Assembly (NCBI RefSeq): GCF_900446695.1 | Contig: NZ_UAVP01000007.1 | Location: 124,001-188,000 of the forward strand | Length of the DNA: 64,000 nt | Source of the DNA: Capnocytophaga sputigena | GTDB taxonomy: Bacteria > Bacteroidota > Bacteroidia > Flavobacteriales > Flavobacteriaceae | Direction of reading: 5' to 3' | In this document: in pieces, positions 8,484 to 17,183 of the stretch | Numbering within the stretch: position 1 is the first letter of the stretch | Layout: each line of letters starts with the position of its first letter | Position numbers and translations under genes: made by a program | Notes under the pieces: model-generated | Seen by the model: only the letters and a program-made list of their open reading frames with translations | The model's database searches: none | Told to the model about the DNA's origin: nothing

Positions 8484-8674
8484 ATAATTATTTATCATTA
8501 CGCAATTTTATTTATTCCATTCTTGTGAGCTCATTGTTTTTGCTCACTGCCAAAAAAGCGCAATATTTTTTGGGTATTGTGCCTTTGTGAATACTTATTG
8601 CTTTACATAATTAGATACAACTATTAAAATTTTTACTTCAAAAGACTTTACTATTAGTGTCAAATTTTATACTT

Positions 8675-8767
8675 TTGCGCGAAATTACCGAGCAACTTAT
8701 CAAAGCCAAAGATGAACTCATTGCACAGCTTAAACAAGAAAATGAGTATTTGAGAGCTGAGAGATAA
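8675..8767 (+). pseudogene. Remnant encoding a charged coiled-coil tail
   Basis: An open frame of about 30 codons ends at TAA 8765-8767 and encodes EITEQLIKAKDELIAQLKQE plus a few residues. It looks like the C-terminal coiled coil of a helix-turn-helix regulator, but it has no ATG and no N-terminal domain. It begins right at a good -7 box (TACTTTTG, 8670-8677). The rest of the gap 8459-8815 holds only the toxin-antitoxin promoter, an imperfect hairpin near 8558-8581 and a 7-bp array. It could be chance or a decayed regulator. Confidence 0.3.
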
Positions 8768-8781
8768 AAGGTAAGACTTTG

Positions 8782-8809
8782 TTAATTGTCAATTGTTAAT
8801 TGTTAATTG
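8782..8809. repeat. 7-bp tandem array (TTAATTG x4)
   Basis: Units TTAATTG, TCAATTG, TTAATTG and TTAATTG in exact register, ending 6 bp before the fmt ATG. It therefore makes up most of the fmt leader. Confidence 0.85.
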
Positions 8810-8815
8810 AAGAAA

Positions 8816-9736
8816 ATGAGAATTGTATTTATGGGAACGCCCGATTTTGCTTTAGCGTCCCTAAAAGCCTTAGTAGAAAATAATTATAACGTAGTAGGCG
8901 TGGTAACTGTTGCTGATAAACCTTCTGGTCGCGGACAAAAATTGCATCAGTCGCCAGTGAAAGTTTATGCCGAAAGCAAAGGTATACCTGTACTTCAACC
9001 TTTGAAACTCAAAGATGAGAATTTCCTTAGTGAACTTAAAGCCCTCCAACCCGATTTACAAATAGTAGTAGCTTTCCGTATGTTGCCTGAAGTGGTATGG
9101 CGATTACCTAAATATGGTACTTTCAACCTCCACGCTTCACTTTTGCCTAACTACCGAGGTGCAGCTCCTATCAATTGGGCGATTATCAATGGCGAAAAAC
9201 AAACGGGAGTGACGACATTTTTTATAGATGAAAAAATTGATACTGGGGCAATTATCGCTCAAGCTGTTACCCCTATCGATACACACGAAACAGCCGGCAC
9301 ACTCCACGATAAACTAATGCTGCAAGGGGCAGATTTGGTGCTCAAAACAGTAGATAGTATCGCCGATGGTACTTGCACCACACAACCGCAAGATAAGGAG
9401 ATTACTTTTACCGAAGCTCCTAAAATATATAAAGAGACTTGTAAAATCAATTGGGAAGAGTACGGGATGACTATCGAACGCCTCATTAGAGGGATGAGTC
9501 CGTATCCTACTGCTTGGGCGGAGTTTCCTCATAAGGGAGAAAAGCTTGCTGCCAAAGTGTATGATGCTGTGTTTGAACCTGCAACTCATAATGAACCTAT
9601 CGGGAAACTTTTCACAGAAAAGAAACAACTGCGCGTAGCAGTGAAAGATGGTTTTATCCAGCTCTTAGAATTGCAACTCCCCGCCAAAAAACGTATGAAA
9701 ACTGCTGATTTGCTCAATGGTTTTTCTTTTGAATAA
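8816..9736 (+). CDS. fmt: Methionyl-tRNA formyltransferase
   Basis: 306 residues from ATG 8816 (MRIVFMGTPDFALASL). A TTG nine bases upstream belongs to a repeat array and is not the start. The formyltransferase domain has the folate-site motif SLLPNYRGAAPINWAIINGE and the core GVTTFFIDEKIDTG. A C-terminal OB-like domain follows (about 205-306). The enzyme formylates initiator Met-tRNA with 10-formyl-tetrahydrofolate. It is a single-gene unit bounded by a strong bidirectional terminator. Confidence 0.97.
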   Translation: MRIVFMGTPDFALASLKALVENNYNVVGVVTVADKPSGRGQKLHQSPVKVYAESKGIPVLQPLKLKDENFLSELKALQPDLQIVVAFRMLPEVVWRLPKYGTFNLHASLLPNYRGAAPINWAIINGEKQTGVTTFFIDEKIDTGAIIAQAVTPIDTHETAGTLHDKLMLQGADLVLKTVDSIADGTCTTQPQDKEITFTEAPKIYKETCKINWEEYGMTIERLIRGMSPYPTAWAEFPHKGEKLAAKVYDAVFEPATHNEPIGKLFTEKKQLRVAVKDGFIQLLELQLPAKKRMKTADLLNGFSFE

Positions 9737-9764
9737 AACTCAAATTTACACAAAATATATTGTT

Positions 9765-9808
9765 AAAAAAAGACTTTGTAGCATTTTTGATGCTGCAAAG
9801 TCTTTTTT
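9765..9808. terminator. Bidirectional terminator between fmt and the LptF/G gene
   Basis: A long stem built on GACTTTG (left arm about 9765-9784, right arm about 9790-9808), with A and T runs on both sides. It serves both convergent genes. Confidence 0.85.
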
Positions 9809-9829
9809 ATTATTGATTTACAATTGTTT

Positions 9830-11356
9830 TTATTTGTTATTCAGCTTAGTAGGTTGAGGAGATTTAATAATTTTCTTCTTATTACTTTTCACTTTTTTAA
9901 CTTTATCCTTTGTCCATACCATCAACTTGTGTGTGAGAGGGAAATGGAAAACTTCTTTGTCTTTGGCAATTCTTGCGGTGAGATAAATGCCTAAAGGCAT
10001 TAATATCAAGGCGGGAATCCACGGAGCTAAAGCGGGGTTGATAGTGTTGTTCTCGGCTATGTTCTTCATAAACATTCCTATAAAATAATAGGATAAGAAC
10101 AATATCATCGCGAAAACTAATGGTAAGCCTATACCTCCCTTACGGATTAAAGCGCCTAAAGGAGCAGCTACAAAAAAGAGTACAAAGCAAGCTATGGTGA
10201 GCGCAAACTTATCGCTCAAGTTCATTATGTGCAAGTTCATCAGTTTGTAGCGATACTCAAGGTCACTCTGGCGAAACTCTACATTGTCTAACTGTGCTTG
10301 GTTGTTGTTCATAGCCATCTCAAGCACACGTTGTTGCTCGTTGTTATTGAGCATTTTTAGCAGCTGTGCAACCGATTTTACCTCTATAGGTGCTGCAGCT
10401 TTTTTCTTTTGTGGCAAACTATCAGCAGGTATTGGTGGGGGAGGAGGGGCAGTGCTAAAGCCTGTACGACGGAACATATTATTTCCATAATCGGTGATGT
10501 TTTGTTTGAAATCCGAACGAAGTGAGTCGATAGCATAATCTAACTGATTTACGTTCATCATTCTATAAGTAGTAGCATCGGATTTTTCGTTGAAATCTAC
10601 ATTGTTTAGGTGAGAAAGGTCGAGGTTGATTACGTATTTTTTGAAATGCACTTTGGCAAAAGGCATTTTCTGTTGTGTTTCGTAGGTATTGGTTTTGATA
10701 TCTTCGTAATAAGTACCGTCCTCCAAGATGAGTTGTAGGAAGTTAGGGTTAGATTTAGCGCTTTTCAATTCACCGCGTTTAGCATTGATAACCGTGCGGT
10801 TCACTCTATCGGGTGTTTTTTTGTGAATAAGCACACTCTCTAAAAATTGGTCGTTGTCACCACTTTTTTTACCTACTTTAATACTGATATCTTCTCCTAT
10901 ATTAGAGAATACCCCTTCGGCTATTGCCATTGCAGGTTTTACTTTGGCAATGTTCGACCTGAGGGTATACACCTCGCGATAGGCTACCGGAATCACATTG
11001 TTAGCCAAGAAGAAAGTGCCTATACTCAACAATGCCATTAAGATAATCAGTGGTCGCATTACACGCATCAGTGAAATACCCGAGGCTTTCATTGCGGCAA
11101 ACTCATAACTTTCGGCAAAAGATCCAAAGGTCATAATCGAGGCGATAACCACCGCCAGAGGCATAATGATAGGGATGAGTTGCGGAATGAAATAAATGAG
11201 GAATTTGAATATAATCCAAAGTTCCAAGCCACGTCCTGCCAGCTCATCGATGTATGTGAAAATAGTGTGGAATACAAAGATGAGAATGAGAATAGAGAGT
11301 GCCCCGAGGAAATTTTTGAGGAACTGAGTAATGATATAGCGGTCAATGATTTTCAT
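9830..11356 (-). CDS. LptF/LptG family permease (lipopolysaccharide export)
   Basis: 508 residues of the YjgP/YjgQ family. Three transmembrane helices near the N-terminus (MKIIDRYIITQFLKNFLGAL, then IIMPLAVVIASIMTFG) are followed by a long periplasmic beta-jellyroll region, then helices near 390-490. LptF and LptG form the membrane part of the LptB2FG complex that pulls LPS out of the inner membrane. The sequence alone does not tell me which of the two this is. A Pro-rich insert (PPPPPPIPADSLPQKKKAAA) interrupts the periplasmic part near residue 305. It follows lolA by 24 bp, so LPS and lipoprotein transport genes are linked. Confidence 0.9.
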   Translation of the reverse strand: MKIIDRYIITQFLKNFLGALSILILIFVFHTIFTYIDELAGRGLELWIIFKFLIYFIPQLIPIIMPLAVVIASIMTFGSFAESYEFAAMKASGISLMRVMRPLIILMALLSIGTFFLANNVIPVAYREVYTLRSNIAKVKPAMAIAEGVFSNIGEDISIKVGKKSGDNDQFLESVLIHKKTPDRVNRTVINAKRGELKSAKSNPNFLQLILEDGTYYEDIKTNTYETQQKMPFAKVHFKKYVINLDLSHLNNVDFNEKSDATTYRMMNVNQLDYAIDSLRSDFKQNITDYGNNMFRRTGFSTAPPPPPIPADSLPQKKKAAAPIEVKSVAQLLKMLNNNEQQRVLEMAMNNNQAQLDNVEFRQSDLEYRYKLMNLHIMNLSDKFALTIACFVLFFVAAPLGALIRKGGIGLPLVFAMILFLSYYFIGMFMKNIAENNTINPALAPWIPALILMPLGIYLTARIAKDKEVFHFPLTHKLMVWTKDKVKKVKSNKKKIIKSPQPTKLNNK

Positions 11357-11380
11357 ACAACTAAGCTAACGGACTAACAA

Positions 11381-12022
11381 CTACATTTCGGTGATAGTAT
11401 AACCGTCTTTTTTATATTTTTCGCGGTCAAACTTAAAGATGTTAGCCGATAACGGCTGATTGGTTTTGAAAGTATTCACTGTAATAGTGGTTTTTGTGCC
11501 GTTTTTGCCTATTTCTATAAGGTTGTAGATGTGTTTGGTTTGAATGTCAATACCTAAGAGAATTTGTTTTACCTCGCTATTAGCTTTTTGAGGTTTCAAT
11601 TCTACGTATTGTATTTTGCGACCGCGCACATTTTGTTGTATATCCCATTTGTACTTATAACCTTTTTTGTAGAAGGTAAGCATTTTAGAAGGGGTGATAG
11701 TACTATCGTCGGTGGCGTTTTTTTCTATAGTAATTTCTTCGTTTTCAGGAACTATAGTGTAGGTTTTGCTACCGTCATACATTTTAGTAGCTCCTAAATA
11801 GTTTAGCACGTACTTATCCTTGGCAATGGTTACATTACCTTTAGTCTCCTGATTGATGTTTTCGGCAACATTATCGAGGTTGTATCTAAAATCTATGTAG
11901 ATGTTGTTGTAGGCTATCATTTTAGCATATACTTCATCTAATAGTTTTTTAGCTTTATCAACCTGTTGGGCTTGTATGGTTACGCTACAAAGAGCGATAA
12001 TAATCAATAGTATTCTTTTCAT
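11381..12022 (-). CDS. lolA: Outer-membrane lipoprotein carrier protein LolA-like
   Basis: 213 residues from ATG 12022, where a signal peptide begins (MKRILLIIIALCSVTIQA, then QQ). An in-frame extension upstream lacks a plausible leader. The mature part has the LolA/LolB-type layout: KLLDEVYAKM, YIDFRYNLDN, a NVTIAKDKYVLNYLG strand pair, and YDGSKTYTIVPENEE. LolA is the periplasmic chaperone that ferries lipoproteins to the outer membrane. It is the first gene of a two-gene unit with the LptF/G permease. Confidence 0.85.
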   Translation of the reverse strand: MKRILLIIIALCSVTIQAQQVDKAKKLLDEVYAKMIAYNNIYIDFRYNLDNVAENINQETKGNVTIAKDKYVLNYLGATKMYDGSKTYTIVPENEEITIEKNATDDSTITPSKMLTFYKKGYKYKWDIQQNVRGRKIQYVELKPQKANSEVKQILLGIDIQTKHIYNLIEIGKNGTKTTITVNTFKTNQPLSANIFKFDREKYKKDGYTITEM

Positions 12023-12082
12023 TTTCAGTGTTTTTAATGATTTTAGCTCAAGATTACAAGCAATTTCCGTGCCAATCAAAGT

Positions 12083-12116
12083 AAAAGCCAAATAGCCTTT
12101 TTACTATTTGGCTTTT
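12083..12116 (-). terminator. Terminator after cydB
   Basis: A 13-bp perfect stem (12083-12095 with 12104-12116) between cydB and lolA. The trailing T tract on the minus strand is short, so efficiency is uncertain. Confidence 0.65.
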
Positions 12117-12138
12117 GTTGATTGTTTTATGAATTTTA

Positions 12139-13173
12139 TTAATAACTATTTTCGTCAATTTCTACTTTGCCCCAGAATACTTTGTAAGCAAAATAAGTGT
12201 AGATAAGCAATAGAGGTGCACCTATCGCTGTGATAGTGAGCATAATCTCTAATGATTTTTGAGAAGCAGCAGCATTGTAAACTGTGATGCTATTGCCTGT
12301 TTCTAAAGTAGTTCTCAAGAAAGTAGGGTGCAAGTTGAGTGCGGCTACTATCATAAAGAAAGCAATAGTGAGTATTGTGCCTACAAAAGCCTTTTTATGG
12401 TCTTTTTTCTTCATAAAGAATGCTATGCTCAAGATGCTGAGAAGCAATAGAGTAGGGAATACTTTTAGCGCAGTGCTATTAGCAATGTTTTCAGCTAAAT
12501 GCGGTGTGAGCATACTGTAAATCGCTACAGCTGTGAATACTACCACAAAAGCGAGATAAGCGTAATTGATGCGTTTCTCAATACGGTGGTGCATATCACC
12601 GTGAGTTTTGATGAGTAAATACAAACCTCCGTGTACCATAAAAAGCAACAAAGTCATTACACCTACAAGCAGTGCATAAGGAGTAAGGAATGTAAAGAGA
12701 GCGCCTCCTTGGTATACGAAATTCTTGTCTAATGGGAGTCCTTGTAGTACATTGGCAATTACCACACCTAAGAGTACAGGCAATACAATGCTACACACGC
12801 TATATACAATATCCCAAGTATTGCGCCAACGATCGCTGTCCTCTTTGCCTCGTACTTCAATAGATACAGCTCTAAAGATAATAAAGGTGAGGAAAAGCAT
12901 AAAAGGCGTATTCATAGCCGAAAACAATTCGGCATACATTAGTGGGAAACCAGCAAAAATACCTGCTCCCCCGATTACTAACCACGCTTCATTACCGTCC
13001 CATACTGGTCCGATAGCGTTTAGAGCTACGCGGCGTTCTTTTTTCTTATCGAAAAACAAATGCCAAGCTCCTGCTCCGAAGTCAAAGCCGTCTAAAATAG
13101 CATAGCCTGTAATCAAAAATCCTATAATGATGAACCACCACGTAGGGTAGTCGATTCCTAAAAATGTTTCCAT
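12139..13173 (-). CDS. cydB: Cytochrome bd ubiquinol oxidase subunit II
   Basis: 344 residues, highly hydrophobic, starting METFLGIDYPTWWFIIIGFL followed by GYAILDGFDFGAG, the subunit II signature. The conserved NAIGPVWDGNEAWL stretch is present. CydB pairs with CydA in the inner membrane to reduce oxygen with quinol at high affinity, which suits life at low oxygen. It follows cydA after 12 bp in the same operon. Confidence 0.97.
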   Translation of the reverse strand: METFLGIDYPTWWFIIIGFLITGYAILDGFDFGAGAWHLFFDKKKERRVALNAIGPVWDGNEAWLVIGGAGIFAGFPLMYAELFSAMNTPFMLFLTFIIFRAVSIEVRGKEDSDRWRNTWDIVYSVCSIVLPVLLGVVIANVLQGLPLDKNFVYQGGALFTFLTPYALLVGVMTLLLFMVHGGLYLLIKTHGDMHHRIEKRINYAYLAFVVVFTAVAIYSMLTPHLAENIANSTALKVFPTLLLLSILSIAFFMKKKDHKKAFVGTILTIAFFMIVAALNLHPTFLRTTLETGNSITVYNAAASQKSLEIMLTITAIGAPLLLIYTYFAYKVFWGKVEIDENSY

Positions 13174-13185
13174 ATCTGTATAATG

Positions 13186-14532
13186 TTATGCTGTTTGTAA
13201 TTGTTCTTGTCCTTCGTGTTCATCTATACCGTGAACGATTTTCTTGTTCATCAAGTAGATGAATAGAGCGAAGAGGATGATATAAATAACGGTAAATAAG
13301 ATAATCGCAAAAAGTATTTGGTTAGCTGATACCGATTTAGAAAGGGCATCGCTGGTGCGCAAGAGTTTGTACACAATCCAAGGCTGGCGACCCATTTCGG
13401 CTGCAAACCAACCTACTTGATTACCTATTTGTGGCAACAATACACTCCATACGAAAATATGCAAGAGCCAGCGTTTGTTGTACAATTTGCCTCTCCACAA
13501 TAGGAAAGAAGCGTAGAGAGTGAGTGCAATGAGGAACATACCAATAGCTACCATTATATGATAGAATTGGAATACAGCATTCACTTGCCCTGGTCGGTCT
13601 TCCACTGGATATTGGTCGAGACCTGTTACGGGAGTATCAGCATCAAAATGCACCATATACGAAAGTCCTTTAGGAATACTCAATCCGTGAGTTTCCTCAT
13701 TTTTTTGGTCTACCCAACCTACAATATAAGCATCACCAGGTCCTGTTTTGAAGTGTCCTTCCATAGCTGCCAATTTCTCAGGTTGATTTTTAGCTACACC
13801 ATCGGCAGAGCTGTGTCCTGAAACCAATTGCAACAAGCATACAACAGTAGCAATGATAAGGGTTACTCTAAAGGCTTTTTTAGAGATTTCTACGTGGCGA
13901 CCTTTGAGTAAATACCAAGCGTGAACGCTCAATACTAAGAAGATACCAGCTAAGAAAGCTCCTTGCCATACGTGCCATATACGATCTACGCTCGAAGGAT
14001 TGAACACCATCGCCCAAAAATCGGTGATTACGGCTTTAGCTTGCATACCTTCTCCTTGTACAACATAACCTGCAGGAGTTTGTTGCCAGCTGTTTGCAAC
14101 TACTATCCAAATAGCTGAACACATAGATCCTAACCACACCCCAAGGGTAGCCAAGAAGTGCCATATAGGTTTTACTTTGTTCCAGCCAAAAAGTACAATA
14201 CCAAGACAAGTACTTTCAAGCGCAAAAGCAAAAACACCCTCAGCAGCCAAAGCACTACCAAAAATATCACCTACATAACGCGAATAGGTAGCCCAGTTGG
14301 TACCAAATTCAAATTCCATCACAATCCCTGTAGCTACACCAAAACCAAAGGTAAGAGAGAAGATGCGCGTCCAGAAGCGAGCGAGCCTGTCGTACTCTTT
14401 TTTACCAGTGCGTAGGTAGATACCTTTAAAGGCTACCATTAATAGTCCGATTCCTATACTTAAAGGCGGATAGATGTAATGGAACGCAATCGTTAGTGCG
14501 AACTGCACACGTGCTAAAATTTCTGTTTCCAT
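13186..14532 (-). CDS. cydA: Cytochrome bd ubiquinol oxidase subunit I
   Basis: 448 residues from ATG 14532 (METEILARVQFALTIAFHY). An in-frame upstream start adds 12 residues that do not fit the family. His18 is the expected axial ligand of heme b595. A second His lies in HVWQGAFLAGIFLVLSVHAW, a conserved Met in YHIMVAIGMF, and the GRQPWIVY motif near the end. The length places it with the short Q-loop type rather than the long E. coli type. First gene of cydAB, with a good promoter just upstream. Confidence 0.97.
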   Translation of the reverse strand: METEILARVQFALTIAFHYIYPPLSIGIGLLMVAFKGIYLRTGKKEYDRLARFWTRIFSLTFGFGVATGIVMEFEFGTNWATYSRYVGDIFGSALAAEGVFAFALESTCLGIVLFGWNKVKPIWHFLATLGVWLGSMCSAIWIVVANSWQQTPAGYVVQGEGMQAKAVITDFWAMVFNPSSVDRIWHVWQGAFLAGIFLVLSVHAWYLLKGRHVEISKKAFRVTLIIATVVCLLQLVSGHSSADGVAKNQPEKLAAMEGHFKTGPGDAYIVGWVDQKNEETHGLSIPKGLSYMVHFDADTPVTGLDQYPVEDRPGQVNAVFQFYHIMVAIGMFLIALTLYASFLLWRGKLYNKRWLLHIFVWSVLLPQIGNQVGWFAAEMGRQPWIVYKLLRTSDALSKSVSANQILFAIILFTVIYIILFALFIYLMNKKIVHGIDEHEGQEQLQTA

Positions 14533-14565
14533 ATCATTGAGTAAATTAATTAGTAAAAGATGGGA

Positions 14566-14573
14566 CAAAAATA
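14566..14573 (-). promoter_or_regulatory. cydAB promoter
   Basis: Minus-strand TATTTTTG with TTTG 20 bp upstream, about 33 bp before the cydA ATG. Confidence 0.7.
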
Positions 14574-14647
14574 CACTAAGTGATTGAGATTCCCAAAGAA
14601 AAGCTAAAAAAATAGTGATAATTTATATTGTTTCTAATTAAATAAGC

Positions 14648-14703
14648 AAATTTGAAAATTAGTAAATTAGCAAATCGACAAATTTGCAAATTGATAAATT
14701 ATT
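14648..14703. repeat. 8-bp tandem array (seven AAATTNGN units)
   Basis: Seven units in perfect 8-bp register starting at 14648, 14656, 14664, 14672, 14680, 14688 and 14696: AAATTTGA, AAATTAGT, AAATTAGC, AAATCGAC, AAATTTGC, AAATTGAT, AAATTATT. The array ends 2 bp before the -7 box of the next gene. The TTTG inside the fifth unit lies 19 bp from that box. Confidence 0.9.
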
Positions 14704-14705
14704 TG

Positions 14706-14713
14706 TATCTTTG
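14706..14713 (+). promoter_or_regulatory. Promoter of the arginine deiminase-like gene
   Basis: TATCTTTG, with TTTG (14683-14686, inside the 8-bp array) at a 19-bp spacing. Confidence 0.75.
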
Positions 14714-14735
14714 CCCAAAACAAGACAATATCAGT

Positions 14736-15656
14736 ATGATAAAATTACACATCACCAACGAAACCAATAGGTTAGAAGCCGTAATTTTAGGTACGGCTAC
14801 CAGCAATGGACCTACTCCTAAACTCGAAGAAGCCTACGACCCTAAGTCGGCAGAGCACATCAAAGCAGGTACCTATCCTATAGAAAAGGATATGGTAGCC
14901 GAAATGGATGCTTTTCGTGCAGTACTTGAAAAATACAATGTAAAAGTATATCGCCCTGAAATTATTACCGATTGCAACCAAATATTCACTCGCGATATTG
15001 GTTTTGTGATTGAAGATATTTTTATCAAAGCGAATATCTTGCCCGATAGACAAGCTGAATTTCAGGCTATTGAATACATTGTCGCTCAAATACCTCCTGA
15101 AAAAGTAATTACTCCTCCCGCCGATGTACATATAGAAGGTGGCGATGTAATGCCTTGGAACGACCATATTTTTATTGGTACTTATAAAGGTGCTGACTAT
15201 AAAGAACAAGTAACTGCGCGTACTAATATGGCAGGCGTTGCCTTTATCCAGCAGCTTTTTCCTCATAAAAAAGTGAAGGAGTTTGATTTGCTCAAATCAA
15301 AAACTGAAGCACGCGACAATGCCCTGCATCTCGATTGCTGCTTCCAGCCCGTAGGAAAAGACAAAGGGATTATCTACAAAGGAGGCTTCCGATCCGAAGC
15401 TGATTATCAATATTTGGTAGACCTCTTTGGCAAAGAAAACCTCTTCCATATAGAGCGAGAAGAAATGTACAATATGTGCAGTAATGTGTTTTCTATCAGT
15501 CCAGAAGTAGTGGTTTCCGAAAAGAATTTCACTCGCCTAAACCAATGGTTGCGCTCACAAGGCTTCACTGTAGAGGAAATTCCATATTCCGAAATTGCCA
15601 AACAAGAAGGATTGTTGCGATGCTCTACCTTACCACTCTGCCGTACTACCGATTAA
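14736..15656 (+). CDS. Arginine deiminase / amidinotransferase-like hydrolase
   Basis: 306 residues from ATG 14736, just downstream of the promoter; the frame extends upstream but only through the repeat array. The pentein-fold guanidine-modifying signature is visible: FTRDIGFVIED (substrate-binding Asp), HIEGGDVMPW, a catalytic His in ALHLDCCFQP, and a Cys near the end in GLLRCSTLPLCR, where the family has its nucleophile. Bacteroidota homologs are usually labelled dimethylarginine or arginine deiminase-related. The substrate (arginine, citrulline-type or methylated arginine) cannot be fixed. It is a single-gene unit ending in a terminator. Confidence 0.85.
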   Translation: MIKLHITNETNRLEAVILGTATSNGPTPKLEEAYDPKSAEHIKAGTYPIEKDMVAEMDAFRAVLEKYNVKVYRPEIITDCNQIFTRDIGFVIEDIFIKANILPDRQAEFQAIEYIVAQIPPEKVITPPADVHIEGGDVMPWNDHIFIGTYKGADYKEQVTARTNMAGVAFIQQLFPHKKVKEFDLLKSKTEARDNALHLDCCFQPVGKDKGIIYKGGFRSEADYQYLVDLFGKENLFHIEREEMYNMCSNVFSISPEVVVSEKNFTRLNQWLRSQGFTVEEIPYSEIAKQEGLLRCSTLPLCRTTD

Positions 15657-15657
15657 C

Positions 15658-15673
15658 CAATTAGCAAATTAGC
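15658..15673. repeat. Two-unit 8-bp repeat
   Basis: CAATTAGC and AAATTAGC directly after the stop of the arginine deiminase-like gene, adjoining a GTGCGGCTCGCAC element. Confidence 0.6.
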
Positions 15674-15675
15674 CC

Positions 15676-15688
15676 GTGCGGCTCGCAC
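15676..15688. repeat. REP-like hairpin GTGCGGCTCGCAC
   Basis: A 5-bp stem GTGCG/CGCAC around GCT. An exact copy lies at 61427-61439, with variants at 26975-26987, 35652-35664 and 35671-35683. Confidence 0.7.
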
Positions 15689-15732
15689 CAAATTATTTAG
15701 ACTGCTTACATATTTAGGTGTTTTAATGATAA

Positions 15733-15768
15733 AAGTTCGCTGTATCTTGTTTTATTTACAGCGAACTT
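15733..15768 (+). terminator. Terminator overlapping the hemA promoter region
   Basis: A perfect 12-bp inverted repeat (15733-15744 with 15757-15768, 12-base loop) followed by CTTATTTTT. That same T tract contains the hemA -7 box, so it may also act as an operator. Confidence 0.7.
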
Positions 15769-15770
15769 CT

Positions 15771-15778
15771 TATTTTTG
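15771..15778 (+). promoter_or_regulatory. hemA promoter -7 element
   Basis: TATTTTTG matches TAnnTTTG, with TTG about 21 bp upstream in the hairpin loop. Confidence 0.6.
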
Positions 15779-15822
15779 CCCCTGAAAAAACAACTGTAAG
15801 TAGTATCAATCACTAACAAGCT

Positions 15823-17073
15823 ATGACACAACATTCTATCTCAAAGAACAAATCTTTCTACTGCATAGGGCTTAGTTACCAAAAAGCAGATGCGACTATA
15901 CGTGGGATGTTTAGTCTTACCCCTGAAAACAAAGACCAATTGCTCACTCAAGCTAAAGAAGAAGGTTTTGAGGAGCTTTTAGTTATTTCTACTTGTAACC
16001 GCACGGAACTCTATGGCTATGCCGAACACCCTTTTCAACTCATTCAATTGCTATGTGAATACGCTAAAGGCTCGGTAGATGATTTCCAAAAAGTAGGCTA
16101 TGTAAACAAAAGCAAAGAAGCTGTAGAACACCTTTTTAGAGTAGGTACAGGTCTAGATAGCCAAATATTAGGAGATTTTGAAATCATAGGGCAGATGAAA
16201 CAAGCCTTTGCGCTCTCACGCGACAAAGGATTGGCAAATGCTTTCTTAGAGCGATTGATGAATTGTGTAATCAATGCTAGCAAGCGCATCAAGAATGAAA
16301 CAGCCCTATCCTCAGGAGCTGCTTCAGTATCGTTTACAGCGGTACAGTACATTATGCAAAATGTGCCTGAAGTATCACAAAAAAATATCCTCCTCTTTGG
16401 AGTAGGAAAGATAGGTCGTAACACTTGTGAGAACCTTATCAAGCACACCCAAAATAAACATATTACTCTTATCAACCGCACACGTGAGAAGGCTGAGCAG
16501 ATAGCAGGAAAATTCAACGTAGTGGTAAAAGATTTTGCCGATTTGCAAACTGAAATTAGCAAAGCCGATGTACTTGTAGTTGCTACTGGAGCAGCTACTC
16601 CTACTGTACACGAGGAATTTATCAACCCTAATAAACCTATTCTTATATTAGACCTTTCTATCCCTAAAAATGTAGCTGAAGAGGTTGCGCAACTCCCTAA
16701 TGTAACCCTTTTGCATATGAATGAACTTTCTAAACGCAAAGATGAAGCCTTAGAACGTCGCAAAGAAGCTATTCCGCAAGCCTTGGCAATTATAGAAGAG
16801 GTGAAAGTAGAGTTTTTCCAATGGGTAGACAATCGCAAATTTGCACCTACTATTAAAGCGCTGAAATCTAAACTCGAAAGCCTTAAAAATGCTGAAATGG
16901 ATTTTCATCGCAAGAAGATTAGCGATTTCAACGAGGAACAAGCTGAACTCATTAGCAATCGCATCATTCAAAAAATTACTACTCAGTTGGTAAATCACCT
17001 GAAAGACACATCGTCTATCGATGAAAGCATCAGTTGGTTACAAGAAGTCTTCCAATTAGAAGTGAGTGCTTAA
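15823..17073 (+). CDS. hemA: Glutamyl-tRNA reductase
   Basis: 416 residues. The catalytic-Cys motif ISTCNRTELYGY, the LDSQILGDFEIIGQMKQAF segment, the NADPH-binding LLFGVGKIGRNTCENL and a C-terminal dimerisation helix region are all present. It reduces glutamyl-tRNA to glutamate-1-semialdehyde, the first step of C5 haem synthesis; hemC lies about 22 kb away. A start near 15823 gives the usual N-terminus, though the first ten residues are poorly conserved. It is monocistronic, with a strong terminator. Confidence 0.97.
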   Translation: MTQHSISKNKSFYCIGLSYQKADATIRGMFSLTPENKDQLLTQAKEEGFEELLVISTCNRTELYGYAEHPFQLIQLLCEYAKGSVDDFQKVGYVNKSKEAVEHLFRVGTGLDSQILGDFEIIGQMKQAFALSRDKGLANAFLERLMNCVINASKRIKNETALSSGAASVSFTAVQYIMQNVPEVSQKNILLFGVGKIGRNTCENLIKHTQNKHITLINRTREKAEQIAGKFNVVVKDFADLQTEISKADVLVVATGAATPTVHEEFINPNKPILILDLSIPKNVAEEVAQLPNVTLLHMNELSKRKDEALERRKEAIPQALAIIEEVKVEFFQWVDNRKFAPTIKALKSKLESLKNAEMDFHRKKISDFNEEQAELISNRIIQKITTQLVNHLKDTSSIDESISWLQEVFQLEVSA

Positions 17074-17110
17074 AATTTTGAAAATATACATAATAGCGAA
17101 TTATAAACAA

Positions 17111-17141
17111 AGAGAGGCTGCCTTATATAGGCAGCCTCTCT
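17111..17141 (+). terminator. hemA terminator
   Basis: A GC-rich 12-bp perfect stem (17111-17122 with 17130-17141) followed by a T run. Confidence 0.9.
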
Positions 17142-17183
17142 TTTTAGGTTCAAATGTTTTTTCAAAATTCATCTTTAATTTTT

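Noticed and set aside
8276-8590. Plus-strand open frame across the antitoxin and its promoter
   Set aside because: Antisense to a well-supported toxin-antitoxin pair, Phe/Leu-rich by composition only.
8807-8815. TTG 8807 as the fmt start
   Set aside because: It lies in a 7-bp repeat and adds three residues; ATG 8816 gives the conserved MRIVFMGTPDF start.
14648-14703. 8-bp arrays and the 21-bp array considered as CRISPR
   Set aside because: Units are contiguous, with no unique spacers of 25-40 bp and no cas genes nearby.
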